A stretch of DNA of 59,375 nt from Christensenellaceae bacterium Phil7 (GCA_001940845.1 MSGV01000038.1:1-59375); one strand, 5' to 3'; shown: positions 18,143-27,522, counted from the first letter of the stretch. The notes: generated from the letters alone by a model not told the origin. Made by a program: numbers and translations.

Positions 18143-18176
18143 AAAAATGGCTTCTCAACAGCCATTTTTGTCTTTG
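18143..18176 (+). terminator. Rho-independent terminator after the CNNM pair
   Basis: Perfect 10-bp stem AAAAATGGCT (18143-18152) and AGCCATTTTT (18160-18169), loop of 7, T-rich tail. The following stretch to 18416 shows no gene or recognisable element. Confidence 0.9.
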
Positions 18177-18416
18177 TTCTCATCATAAATTAATACCTGT
18201 AAATTCTATAGCTTATGAAGCGGTATTCTGACCAATTGCTTTCCAAAATCAGCACATAGAAATCCGGTATCGCTTTTGGCTTGCAAACCCCATGTCGAAA
18301 GTCATACCCCAGAATATCAACACAAAACCCACTTCAGCTAAAAGCTCTATCCGCTGACCGGAATCCGCAGGCGGTCTAAGCATTGTAAACGGCGGAATCA
18401 TATTTAGTTATATTTT

Positions 18417-18445
18417 TTGACATTTGCTTCCTGAGATGTCATAAT
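18417..18445 (+). promoter_or_regulatory. SigA-type promoter of glnA
   Basis: TTGACA (18417-18422), 17 bases, CATAAT (18440-18445). The transcript would start near 18452, about 55 bases before the glnA ATG. No GlnR/TnrA-type palindrome was recognised. Confidence 0.75.
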
Positions 18446-18506
18446 AGATTTACAGGCGCATCCCCTTTATGGAATGCAAAAAACTAAAGATCAGGAGGAA
18501 AAATTC

Positions 18507-19943
18507 ATGTTGTTTACCGATAAAACTTCCGTCAAGGAAGTCCAGGAATTCATTCAGGATAATGATATAGAGATGGTCGATTTTAAAATGGTCGATATCG
18601 ATGGCAGGTGGAGACATATTACAATTCCAGCCGAGCGTTTCACCGAAGATACCATGAAATATGGCATTGGCTTCGATGGTTCCAACTATGGCTACGCCCC
18701 CGTTGAAAACAGCGATATGGTCTTTATTCCGGATCTCTCGACCGCTGCTGTTGATCCCTTTGCGGATGTTTCGACACTGACCATGAGCGGCAACGCAATG
18801 ATCATAGCACGCCCTGAAAACAGACCCTTCGATCAATATCCCCGCAATGTCATCAGAGCGGCAGTAGATTACATGAAGGAAACGGGAATTGCTGATGAGA
18901 TGATCATTGGGCCGGAATTTGAATTCCATGTATTCGATAATGTTAATTTTGAGTCAAAGCCCGATTCCGTTCGCTGCGAAATCGATACAGAAGAAGCAGA
19001 TTGGAATACCGGAAATGGTGCGGATGGATTCCAAATTCCGCACAAGGGTGGCTACCACATCGGTGCGCCGCAGGACAGATATTATAATTTACGCAGCGAA
19101 ATGTGCCTGCTGATGGAAGATTGGGGCGTCAAGGTCAAATACCACCATCACGAAGTCGGCGGTCCCGGTCAGCTTGAGATCGAGGTTGAACTTGCCGATG
19201 TAGTCTCAATGGCCGATAACACCATGATAACCAAGTACATCATCCGCAATGCGGCCGTTGCCGAAGGATGCACTGCGACCTTCATGCCCAAGCCTATATT
19301 TGGCGAGGCGGGCAACGGTATGCACGTACATATGCTGCTCAAGAAGGATGGCCAGCCGCTTTTCTATGATGAGAACGGCTATGCTCAGCTAAGTAAGCTT
19401 GCCCATAACTTCATGGGCGGTCTGCTCAAGCATGCAAAATCGCTATGCGCCATCACCAACCCATCCACCAACAGCTTTAAGCGGCTCGTTCCGGGCTTTG
19501 AAGCTCCCGTCACCATAGGCTATGCAACTGCAAACCGCTCCGCCGTCATCCGCATACCCGCTTATGCCAAATCACCGATGTCAAAGCGCTTTGAACTTCG
19601 TAATCCCGATGGCACCTGCAATCCCTATTATGCTTATGCCGCAATACTCATGGCAGGGCTTGACGGCGTTATAAACGAGATCGATCCCTCCATATGCGGC
19701 TGGGGACCCTATGACTTCAACCTCTTCGATCTTTCCGATGATGAGAAGGCTCGCATTGATAGCCTGCCCAAGACACTTGATGAAGCACTCGATGCACTCG
19801 AAGCCGATCATGAATATCTGACTCGCGGCGGCGTATTCCCCGAAAGGCTAATCGAGATCTGGATAGACCGCAAGCGCAGAGAAGCGGCCAGGATCAACCA
19901 GATCCCTCACCCCGCTGAATTTGAAAGGTATTATGACCTTTAA
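18507..19943 (+). CDS. glnA: Glutamine synthetase, type I
   Basis: A 478-residue enzyme that makes glutamine from glutamate, ammonia and ATP. The beta-Grasp N-terminus is followed by the catalytic domain with GFDGSNYGYAPVENSDM (GSI signature), EFEFHVFD, HHHEVGGPGQLEIEV, NGMHVHM and GYATANRSAVIRIP. The ATG at 18507 is chosen over the upstream in-frame ATG because AGGAGG is 8 bases away and the family N-terminus begins here. The segment that in adenylylated GSI reads NLYDLPP is NLFDLSD here, so the modifiable Tyr is a Phe and control by adenylylation is not expected. It is monocistronic. Confidence 0.95.
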   Translation: MLFTDKTSVKEVQEFIQDNDIEMVDFKMVDIDGRWRHITIPAERFTEDTMKYGIGFDGSNYGYAPVENSDMVFIPDLSTAAVDPFADVSTLTMSGNAMIIARPENRPFDQYPRNVIRAAVDYMKETGIADEMIIGPEFEFHVFDNVNFESKPDSVRCEIDTEEADWNTGNGADGFQIPHKGGYHIGAPQDRYYNLRSEMCLLMEDWGVKVKYHHHEVGGPGQLEIEVELADVVSMADNTMITKYIIRNAAVAEGCTATFMPKPIFGEAGNGMHVHMLLKKDGQPLFYDENGYAQLSKLAHNFMGGLLKHAKSLCAITNPSTNSFKRLVPGFEAPVTIGYATANRSAVIRIPAYAKSPMSKRFELRNPDGTCNPYYAYAAILMAGLDGVINEIDPSICGWGPYDFNLFDLSDDEKARIDSLPKTLDEALDALEADHEYLTRGGVFPERLIEIWIDRKRREAARINQIPHPAEFERYYDL

Positions 19944-20000
19944 TCCATAAATCAGCCGCTTGCAGCCCTTATTTTGCCTGCCAATCCACATTTGAAAACA

Positions 20001-20064
20001 CTGAACTGCACCCCATTTCTTAGTACAGGTATTATACCATACTTGTCTAACAAATGGGGTCACT
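20001..20064. repeat. Imperfect inverted repeat resembling apposed IS3/IS150-type ends
   Basis: ACCCCATTT (20010-20018) and its reverse complement AAATGGGGT (20052-20060) flank further partly matched arms (TTAG..ACAGGTAT against TTAGACAAGTAT). The flanks read TGAACTGCACCCCATTT on the left and, read inwards from the right, GAAGTGACCCCATTT. Ends of this kind are known from the IS150 group of the IS3 family. No transposase is present, so this may be a deletion scar or a MITE-like relic between glnA and the lipoprotein gene. Confidence 0.4.
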
Positions 20065-20122
20065 TCATAGCAGCTTCCCGGGTGTTTTGTATTTCAGCCT
20101 TGATAAAAGTATTCTCAAATTC

Positions 20123-20151
20123 TTGACCCCAATTCAAATATCTGTTATAAT
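20123..20151 (+). promoter_or_regulatory. SigA-type promoter of the lipoprotein/matrixin-like pair
   Basis: TTGACC (20123-20128), 17 bases, TATAAT (20146-20151), about 65 bases before the next start codon. Confidence 0.75.
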
Positions 20152-20214
20152 ATCCATGCCTTTTTCAAATATAAGGCCGAGCACCACACCAAATAAATAA
20201 AAAGGAGATAAAAC

Positions 20215-21123
20215 ATGAAGTCTAAGGTACAAAAAGTGCTCAGATCACTTCTCGTTTTTGCCGCCCTATCATGCTCCCTCATAATGATTGCAGCATGCTC
20301 AAACGGCTCAAACGCAGAACAATCAAAGAGGGTTCCCGGCACCCCAGAGCCCGGGCAGCGTGTGCTCTCTCGCAGAGCTTCCTGCACAGAGGAGCTGCAT
20401 CAGCTCACGACCGAGGAGGAACTGAAAGAATATTCCGGAGGTTGGAATATCTCATACGTTCAGTTCACCTCCGACAGCATTTCAGGCTATACCGATATCA
20501 TCGTCAGGGGCAGTGTGGTTGATTATGCAATCTATGCCGATGAATCCCCCGATGCGCTGACCGGCCTGCCGATTGTGATTGCCAATTTCAAGGTGGACGA
20601 GGTGGTAAGCCGTCCGGCGATCGAAAGCCCCATCGTCGATCCTCATACGAGTGCGGCTCTTGGCGGAAGGGTGATGGAGGGCTATGAAACCGGCTACTAC
20701 ACCCAGGAAGCTATCACTGAAGCCACGGAGGCTATCCAGCCCGGCGACATCGTTCCCGTGTATCTCAATACATTTGAGATCAATGGCTACGAATTCATCG
20801 ATGGTAAGCCCATTCCCAGATTCACTCAGGAGCCGCATTTCAGCGATGGCGATGAAATGATCCTGCTGCTCAGCCATTTTCGTGACAGCGACCGACTGAG
20901 CCAGGCCGCAGCTTTCCAGGTCATGTCAAGTGACTTCATATTCTATTCAGGTGAAGACGGAAGATACTCCGCACCCTTAGCCTGGCTGGAAGCAATGAAA
21001 GCCGATGGTATGAATGAACCTACCCTGACAGCCGGAGATATATCGGAACTGCTGCTAAGGAGCAGGATAGCGCACGAAGGTCAACTTCCCACCTACGATT
21101 TTGAATATTTTTGGGAGGATTAA
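20215..21123 (+). CDS. Hypothetical lipoprotein
   Basis: A 302-residue protein with a lipoprotein signal peptide: basic N-terminus, hydrophobic core and the lipobox IAAC with Cys28 as the lipidated residue, then a Ser/Asn/Pro-rich linker. The mature domain contains a repeated beta-strand style (GYTDIIVRGSVVDYAIY; GDIVPVYLNTFEINGYEF; GDEMILLLSHFRDSDRL), common in uncharacterised clostridial surface proteins, but no named family is recognised. AAAGGAG precedes the ATG. A matrixin-like secreted protein follows after 50 bases, so the two probably act at the cell surface together; that is inference. Confidence 0.8.
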   Translation: MKSKVQKVLRSLLVFAALSCSLIMIAACSNGSNAEQSKRVPGTPEPGQRVLSRRASCTEELHQLTTEEELKEYSGGWNISYVQFTSDSISGYTDIIVRGSVVDYAIYADESPDALTGLPIVIANFKVDEVVSRPAIESPIVDPHTSAALGGRVMEGYETGYYTQEAITEATEAIQPGDIVPVYLNTFEINGYEFIDGKPIPRFTQEPHFSDGDEMILLLSHFRDSDRLSQAAAFQVMSSDFIFYSGEDGRYSAPLAWLEAMKADGMNEPTLTAGDISELLLRSRIAHEGQLPTYDFEYFWED

Positions 21124-21173
21124 TTAAGATTAGCTTTAGTATGTGAAACAGCAGATGGAAAGGAGGTCTGCCA

Positions 21174-22103
21174 ATGAGAAAATTGAATAAGGCTCTTTCG
21201 ATTCTCCTGATGGCTGCTATCATGGCATTTATCATGCTGACAAGCGCCGAGGCACTTGTTGGCAAGCCGGATATATCCATCATAAATGGAATTGAAACCA
21301 AATGGATGCTTAAAGACTCCGGGATACACAGAGGCTCAAAAGCTCTAACCTATTGCTATACCGAACCAGACGCTGATCTGGCGCTGTATGTGAAAAGCGG
21401 TATCAGTAAATGGGGATCATCGATCTCACTCACAGAGGTAACGAATTCTATGGGAGAGCTCCACATAAGCGCGGACAGCAGAAAAGGTCTTAATTATATT
21501 GCTGCATCATTGGCAAAGGCTGCTGATATTCACTGCACCTCTGCCGAAATCCGTGTGAACCTCTCTAATTTCAACAGGCGTGCTCCCGGACTGAGCGCTG
21601 AACAGCTCGATGAGTTGAAAGCAAATACCATTGCCCACATGATCGGTCATATATTTGGTCTTGATCACGTCAGCGATGCATCCAGCATCATGTATGAGCA
21701 TATCAGCCATACTGAATTCATCACATCCAACGATCTGAATGGTATGTCCATCGTTACGCATACCCATACCAACCATATTTTCACAAACTACAGCGACCAC
21801 TCACCAACCCAGCATAGGGCTTACTGTGGGATCTGCGGTGGCTACACATATGAATCGCATTCATATGACGTTCAAACCGGTCGATGTACAAAATGTACAG
21901 AAGCATGTGTGAATGATCTCTGCAAATGGATCAATAACGACAGCATATACAATAATTGTGCCCGTTCCGAATTGAATTGCACATTGGTGGAATGCCTAAG
22001 CCCGCTGGCATTCAGCATTTACCCGGTTTGCGATCAATGCGAGTCCCCGCTCATACATAACGATCCCCTATACGGCATAAAGCACACCATACTGCTGATT
22101 TAG
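21174..22103 (+). CDS. Matrixin-like secreted protein lacking the catalytic Glu
   Basis: A 309-residue exported protein: signal peptide (about 1-27) and a domain with a metzincin layout. Residues 155-165 read HMIGHIFGLDH, matching HExxHxxGxxH with the three zinc-binding His residues (155, 159, 165) but Met156 in place of the catalytic Glu; the codon is an unambiguous ATG at 21639-21641. A Met-turn-like SIMYE follows at 171-175. The C-terminal third carries Cys pairs (YCGIC, RCTKC and later ones) suggesting a small metal-bound or disulfide-linked domain. It is probably a non-catalytic zinc-binding pseudoenzyme. GGAGG precedes the ATG. Partner: the lipoprotein gene upstream. Confidence 0.75.
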   Translation: MRKLNKALSILLMAAIMAFIMLTSAEALVGKPDISIINGIETKWMLKDSGIHRGSKALTYCYTEPDADLALYVKSGISKWGSSISLTEVTNSMGELHISADSRKGLNYIAASLAKAADIHCTSAEIRVNLSNFNRRAPGLSAEQLDELKANTIAHMIGHIFGLDHVSDASSIMYEHISHTEFITSNDLNGMSIVTHTHTNHIFTNYSDHSPTQHRAYCGICGGYTYESHSYDVQTGRCTKCTEACVNDLCKWINNDSIYNNCARSELNCTLVECLSPLAFSIYPVCDQCESPLIHNDPLYGIKHTILLI

Positions 22104-22173
22104 ACTTCATTTATCTGTTTTCACAAGGATGATGTGGAAAATTTAAATCCTTGAGCTTCATCCCATTTGAGGT

Positions 22174-22318
22174 GATTTCGGATTTGGGCGGTTTCCCGCT
22201 TTCGAACTGCCCTCGGTGGTGCAACATCCGAATGCCCCGAGCATTGATTCCCTATCGGGATCGTGATCGAAAAAATTATGTTGGGTTCGCTGCCGGATCG
22301 CTCCTGCAGTGAACCCGC
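22174..22318. other. Cluster of GC-rich hairpins between converging genes
   Basis: On the plus strand: TTCGGAT/ATCCGAA closing an inner GGGCGGTT/AACTGCCC stem, then CCCGA/TCGGG, then an 11-bp stem GGGTTCGCTGC/GCAGTGAACCC near 22283-22316 with one G-T pair. On the minus strand the last stem is followed by ATAATTTTTT, so it could end the TPR lipoprotein transcript. The whole could be a bidirectional terminator or a small RNA; no known RNA family is recognised. No gene is seen in 22104-22390. Confidence 0.4.
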
Positions 22319-22390
22319 CGGTTCAATATTTATTTTTAATCATAGGTACAGGCGATGTTTTAATTATATCGATCGCATCATGAAGTGTTA

Positions 22391-23410
22391 TCAATAAACC
22401 CTATCTGCTTCCAGAATTGTCATTTGTTCAAAGCTTCTCAATTTGATATGCATACAGCCATAATCAGCACCATGCTCCGTCAGATATCGATCGATATCTG
22501 AGAACAGCAAATCCAGCTGCATAAACTCCGGATTGAGCGCATGTATAAACCCGGCTGCAGCGGTCTTGAATCCCTCTTCGCCAAGTAAATCCAGCAGCTC
22601 AGTGCTGAAATTGAACATTATCAGCCGAATATTGCCATTAGTCTCTGCACTTCCGCTAATGAGCACCCCACGTGAATCACTTAACTGGAATTCCTTATCC
22701 ATGCTCCCAGAGTTGATCTTGACCGCACCATCAGAATACTGATCGTTGAAATTACAAATGTATTCCTTTATACTCACCGTCTGTAACGGAAGCTTTTCGC
22801 GGCAAATCTTTATCCACTCCGCTGAATCCTCAAATTCGGTGCCAATTCCTTCAAAAGCCTTTATCGCCTCCGAATATCTGCCTGAATTCATTAGCTCCAT
22901 CCCAAGGTTATAAAGTTTCGCCATAGCATCAATATTTTCAACATATTCATCACTATTGGAATATGAATTTGATTCAATAAAACAGCTTCTTGCAGAAAAA
23001 TACTTCTTTTCAAAATACAGGCGTTTTCCCTCTTCGTATTTTTCGGATAGCTGATCCATATACACCATGTACTCGCCTGCATTCTCATATTTTGGTATTA
23101 TCTTGAATATGGCGTATGCATCTTGGTAATCATGGTTCTTCACCTTCTCAACGCCCTCAAGATATAGATTCTCATATTCGGCAATTGCGCTCAGGAATTC
23201 CTTAGTATTGCTGTAATTCTCTGCCGCCAAAAAACATTCCTTTGCTTCCTTATAGAGCCCATCATTATAATATTCCGTGCCCTTTTCATAATTTGCCCTT
23301 GCTTCCCTGCTGCCAAATATGCAGCCGCATAACGATAAAAACACAGCAGCCATAATCAACAAAATAGCAGCATACGCTGAGTATTTCCATTTTTTAAAAC
23401 ACATTTTCAT
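22391..23410 (-). CDS. Lipoprotein with TPR-like repeats
   Basis: A 339-residue protein with a hydrophobic N-terminus (about 11-27) and a lipobox-like LCGC (Cys30). Residues 38-210 contain about five helical repeats of the form YEKGTEYYNDGLYKEAKECF, YQDAYAIFKIIPKYENAGEY, YEEGKRLYFEKKYFSARSCF, YNLGMELMNSGRYSEAIKAF, each close to the tetratricopeptide pattern, so this is a protein-interaction scaffold outside the membrane. The C-terminal 130 residues are of unknown fold. AAGGATGG precedes the ATG. It lies 115 bases downstream of ileS in the same direction but is unlikely to be related to it functionally. Confidence 0.8.
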   Translation of the reverse strand: MKMCFKKWKYSAYAAILLIMAAVFLSLCGCIFGSREARANYEKGTEYYNDGLYKEAKECFLAAENYSNTKEFLSAIAEYENLYLEGVEKVKNHDYQDAYAIFKIIPKYENAGEYMVYMDQLSEKYEEGKRLYFEKKYFSARSCFIESNSYSNSDEYVENIDAMAKLYNLGMELMNSGRYSEAIKAFEGIGTEFEDSAEWIKICREKLPLQTVSIKEYICNFNDQYSDGAVKINSGSMDKEFQLSDSRGVLISGSAETNGNIRLIMFNFSTELLDLLGEEGFKTAAAGFIHALNPEFMQLDLLFSDIDRYLTEHGADYGCMHIKLRSFEQMTILEADRVY

Positions 23411-23525
23411 ATTCCATCCTTATGCTATGCAAATGAATTTCCGTGTCCAAAATTTGAGCGGCAAAGCGAAGATACGATATCGATTCCCCGCTTTGCCTGA
23501 ATTACTGATCTATTTTTTAATGACC

Positions 23526-26500
23526 TTATGATTTACGCATAACTCCAAGCTCAACCTGCTCCCCGTTGATATCCCAAGCCTTGGTATAGCCCTCTGGCTT
23601 CTCTATTTCAATGGAAAGAGCAAGAGTATCTCCCATTATGCTCTTAGCATACTTATTTACAGTTTCTATGATTTTTTCACTGCCTTCCAAGGTGATTCTG
23701 ATCTTGTCAGTCACCTCGAAGCCCGCTTCCTTACGCATGGTCTGTATCTTGCTGACGATTTCACGTACGAAACCTTCTTCAATCAATTCCGGCGTCAACG
23801 TGGTATTGAGCACGATTGTCACACCCTTATCGCTTACGGAAGCAAAGCCCTCACGCTTTACGGTATCAACAAGCACATCCTCCTCACCAAGGGATACGAT
23901 ATTTCCCTCCAACTCGAATTCATAGTGCTTGCCTGCTGCATGAGCTGCAACGACAAGATTTCCGATCTCCTCCTGCTGTAAATAAGCATTTATCTTTGGC
24001 AGGATCTTTCCGTAGCGCGGTCCAAGAAGCTTGAGCTGAGGCTTGACTCTATAGCTTATAAAGCCGGAAGCATCTTTCACATATCGAACAACCTTGACAT
24101 TCAGCTCTCCCTCGATAATATCATTATAAAGCTTTGGAAGCTCCGCTGTACCCTGTACGAACATCTCCGAAAGAGGCTGACGGTTCTTGATATTTGCAAG
24201 ATTTCTGGCCGCTCTTCCAAGAGTAACTATATTTAGTATGCTGTCCATAGAGGCTTCAAGTTCTGCATCAATGAAGCTTTCATCGCAGACTGGGAAGCTG
24301 CAAAGATGTACGCTCTCCGGTGCATTCTTATCCACAGTACGCACGATATTCTGATAGATTGATTCCGCCATAAAGGGGGTGAATGGAGCGGTCAGCCTCG
24401 CCAAATTCTCAAGTGCGGTATAAAGCGTCATATATGCCGCTTCCTTATCCGCAGTCATCTCCTTGCCCCAATAGCGTTCGCGCCCCTGACGAACATACCA
24501 GTTCGAGAGATCATCAACGAATCGATTGAGCTCTCTTCCCGCTTCGGTTATGCGAAGATTTTCAAGATACTCATCTATGGTCTTGACGAGCGTATTCAGC
24601 CTTGAGAGCAGCCATCTATCCATTACGGAAAGATTATCTCTCACAAGCTTATGCTTTGTTGGATCAAATTCATCAATATCCGCATAGAGCACATAGAATG
24701 CATAGGTATTCCATAGAGTGCCCATGTATTTTCGCTGCATTTCACTTACGGCCTCACCGCTGAATCGGCTTGGCAGCCACGGACTTGAAGCGGTATAGAA
24801 ATACCATCGCACTGCATCCGCCCCCTGTTTATTAAGAACATCGGCTGGAGCAACTACATTGCCGATATGCTTGCTCATCTTCTTCCCATCCTTATCACAG
24901 ACGAGTCCAAGCACAATACAATTTTTGAAAGCTGGCTTATCGAAGAGTATGGTCGAAAGCGCACTCAATGTATAAAACCAACCCCTGGTCTGATCAACCG
25001 CCTCACTTATATAGTCGGCCGGAAAGCGGCGTTCAAATTCCTCTTTATTTTCAAATGGATAATGCCATTGGGCAAACGGCATCGAACCGCTATCGAACCA
25101 GCAATCTATGACCACGGGTTCACGCTTCATGATTCCGCCGCATTTTTCACACCTAAAAGTAATCGGATCAAGCATCGGCTTATGCAGCTCTATATCTGCC
25201 GGCACCTCCGGCGCAAAATTTCTGAGATCCTCGCGGCTTCCCATCACATGGTAGTGACCGCAATCCGAGCACATCCATACGGGCAGGGGCGTTCCCCAGT
25301 AGCGTTCGCGGCTAACACCCCAATCAATGACATTTTCTAGGAAGTTCCCCATCCGGCCCTCGCCGATCGATTCCGGAATCCAATTTATCTTTTTATTATT
25401 TTCCACCATTCGATCGCGGACGGCTGTTGTCTTAACAAACCAACTCTCGCGCGCATAGTAGATGAGCGGAGTGTCACAGCGCCAGCAGAATGGATAGCTA
25501 TGTTCATACGCAAGCTCGCGAAGAAGCCTGCCGCGACTGCGCAGATCCTCAATTATGGATGCATCCGCCTTTTTAACAAATGTACCGTCCCAAGGTGTTC
25601 CGCCTGCCAACTCTCCCTTGGCATTTACTAACTGTACAAACGGAAGTTCCCATTTTCTGCCGACCCTTGCATCATCCTCGCCAAATGCCGGAGCTAGATG
25701 AACTATACCTGCGCCATCCGTTAGGGTAACATAGTCATCAGCAACGATCCTCCACGCATCCTTGCCCTTATGATTGACCTTGAAATCAAAGAGGGGTTTA
25801 TAGTGCAGTCCCACAAGCTCGCCGCCCTTAAACACTTCAAGCTCTTCAATATCCTCACCAAGCACGCTTTCGACCAATGCCCTCGCGAGAATAAACTTTT
25901 TGCCGCCATGAAGCACAATGCAGTAATCCTCATCTGCATTGACACAAAGTCCCACGTTGCTCGGCAATGTCCAGGGTGTGGTCGTCCATGCAATCAGATT
26001 CTCGCTTCCATCTATGAATGGATGTGTCTCATCCGGGATCGTTGGGAATGTCACAAATATGGATACCTCCTTGACATCCTTATATCCCTGAGCAACCTCA
26101 TGGCTGGATAATGCTGTACCACAGCGAGGGCAATACGGAACGATCTTATGTCCCTTATACAGCAGCCCCTTCTCATCAATAGTCTTTAGAGCCCACCAAA
26201 CTGACTCTATATAATCATCGGTATAGGTGACATATGGATGCTCCATATCCGCCCAATAACCGACTGCATCGCTCATAGCTTCCCATTCGCCCTTATATTT
26301 CCACACGGATTCCTTGCATTTATCGATAAAGGGCATTACGCCATAGCCTTCTATCTGCTCCTTGCCGTCCAATCCAAGAGTTTTTTCGACTTCAAGCTCA
26401 ACCGGCAAGCCATGCGTATCCCAGCCGGCCTTTCTAAGCACATCATAGCCCTTCATGGTGCGATAACGCGGAATTATATCCTTCATAGAACGAGTCAGCA

Positions 26501-26675
26501 CATGCCCTATATGCGGACGCCCATTAGCCGTGGGCGGACCATCATAAAAGGTATAAGCCGGTCTCCCCTTGCTCTGCTCAACCGATTTTTCAAAAATACG
26601 GTTTTGTTTCCAAAATTCCAGAACTTCATGCTCCCTTGAAACGAAATCAAGCGATGTAGGAACTTTTCTGTACAT
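23526..26675 (-). CDS. ileS: Isoleucyl-tRNA synthetase, IleRS2 type
   Basis: A 1049-residue class I aminoacyl-tRNA synthetase. The HIGH motif is at 55-58 (NGRPHIGHVL), the editing domain follows (TTTPWTLPSN and related), and the KMSKS motif is KMSKH at 599-603. The sequence YDGPPTANGRPHIGHVLTR, KMSKH and the roughly 1050-residue length fit the IleRS2 (eukaryote-like) type, known to be less sensitive to mupirocin than IleRS1; resistance here is inferred from type only. The C-terminal anticodon-binding region is complete. Expression should be controlled by the T-box element upstream, which senses uncharged tRNA-Ile. Confidence 0.95.
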   Translation of the reverse strand: MYRKVPTSLDFVSREHEVLEFWKQNRIFEKSVEQSKGRPAYTFYDGPPTANGRPHIGHVLTRSMKDIIPRYRTMKGYDVLRKAGWDTHGLPVELEVEKTLGLDGKEQIEGYGVMPFIDKCKESVWKYKGEWEAMSDAVGYWADMEHPYVTYTDDYIESVWWALKTIDEKGLLYKGHKIVPYCPRCGTALSSHEVAQGYKDVKEVSIFVTFPTIPDETHPFIDGSENLIAWTTTPWTLPSNVGLCVNADEDYCIVLHGGKKFILARALVESVLGEDIEELEVFKGGELVGLHYKPLFDFKVNHKGKDAWRIVADDYVTLTDGAGIVHLAPAFGEDDARVGRKWELPFVQLVNAKGELAGGTPWDGTFVKKADASIIEDLRSRGRLLRELAYEHSYPFCWRCDTPLIYYARESWFVKTTAVRDRMVENNKKINWIPESIGEGRMGNFLENVIDWGVSRERYWGTPLPVWMCSDCGHYHVMGSREDLRNFAPEVPADIELHKPMLDPITFRCEKCGGIMKREPVVIDCWFDSGSMPFAQWHYPFENKEEFERRFPADYISEAVDQTRGWFYTLSALSTILFDKPAFKNCIVLGLVCDKDGKKMSKHIGNVVAPADVLNKQGADAVRWYFYTASSPWLPSRFSGEAVSEMQRKYMGTLWNTYAFYVLYADIDEFDPTKHKLVRDNLSVMDRWLLSRLNTLVKTIDEYLENLRITEAGRELNRFVDDLSNWYVRQGRERYWGKEMTADKEAAYMTLYTALENLARLTAPFTPFMAESIYQNIVRTVDKNAPESVHLCSFPVCDESFIDAELEASMDSILNIVTLGRAARNLANIKNRQPLSEMFVQGTAELPKLYNDIIEGELNVKVVRYVKDASGFISYRVKPQLKLLGPRYGKILPKINAYLQQEEIGNLVVAAHAAGKHYEFELEGNIVSLGEEDVLVDTVKREGFASVSDKGVTIVLNTTLTPELIEEGFVREIVSKIQTMRKEAGFEVTDKIRITLEGSEKIIETVNKYAKSIMGDTLALSIEIEKPEGYTKAWDINGEQVELGVMRKS

Positions 26676-26740
26676 AATCTTCCTCCATATATTTTTTATG
26701 TTTTATATCATCATCCGAAACTGCGGCGGTTTCTTCAAAA

Positions 26741-27000
26741 CAAAAAACCGTCCCCTGAACGGGACGATCTAAACCGCGGTACCACCCGAATTTGCACACA
26801 AAAATGTCTGCACACTCCATGCCGTAACGCTGCTATGCGGCACAGACTAATCGAATTCATTCAGAAAAGCTGCATATGTTTCTTATGTATTCTTTCGCCT
26901 GCGCACTCACGGGTGATAACGGATATCGCCCGAGCCGTCTCGCACCTACCGACAGCTCTCTTTATCAGGCATCATATCCGTCCTGTCCCGATCATGGTTT
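26741..27000 (-). promoter_or_regulatory. T-box leader of ileS
   Basis: On the minus strand the core T-box sequence GGGTGGTACCGCGG lies at 26787-26774, followed by a terminator hairpin CGTCCC/GGGACG (26766-26749) and a run of six T. The stem I part upstream contains AGAGAGC and GGTAGGTGCGAG elements typical of T-boxes. A candidate specifier codon ATC (Ile) lies at 26917-26915 in TTATCACCCGTGAG, agreeing with the regulated gene. Uncharged tRNA-Ile would pair with it and favour antitermination. Confidence 0.93.
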
Positions 27001-27017
27001 TATCAATATTCTGTTTT

Positions 27018-27046
27018 ATTATAATAAATTTATGTGTGTTTGTCAA
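27018..27046 (-). promoter_or_regulatory. SigA-type promoter of the ileS T-box
   Basis: Minus strand TTGACA (27046-27041), 17 bases, TATAAT (27023-27018): a near-consensus promoter placed just before the T-box. Confidence 0.85.
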
Positions 27047-27522
27047 CGAATTCAGTCAGTATATTTCCCGCTTTGCTCTAGACATATTACTTTTATTCAT
27101 TATACAGCATTTGTTTATCGTAACAGCTAAATGATACAACGGCCGTGCCATAACCGAAACAAAATATATGCATTTTTTTATCCGATTTTGAGAATATTTT
27201 TCTTTTTTGCCTTGCATCTTCGCCACATATATGATACAATGCTTGTATGTTAAATACTTCAAAATTGATTCCGTTGGGATTTCGAAGTTCTTATTTTGAA
27301 GTTTTTCGAAAGATATAGTTAAAACTCGTTAAATCGATTGATCTCATTCGATTTAAAATAATAAAGAAATCCGCGCATTATTGCTTCTTCCTATTTGGCA
27401 TCCGCCTCGGTCATATGCAGCCGGGGCGCTTGCCATATTTAGAGCAATATAAAGGCAAGGCATACTACTTCGCTTATCCATATCCTCTGAATAAAGCAAC
27501 AGGAATCCCTGAACCCCTCCCG
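27047..27522. other. AT-rich intergenic stretch
   Basis: Between the ileS promoter and the end of the MerR gene I see no supported gene, RNA or repeat. Short open frames here have no ribosome binding site and low-complexity products. Confidence 0.5.

Noticed and set aside
26835-27134. Overlapping plus-strand ORFs of 80-100 residues opposite the ileS leader
   Set aside because: They are antisense to the T-box and its promoter and lack ribosome binding sites.
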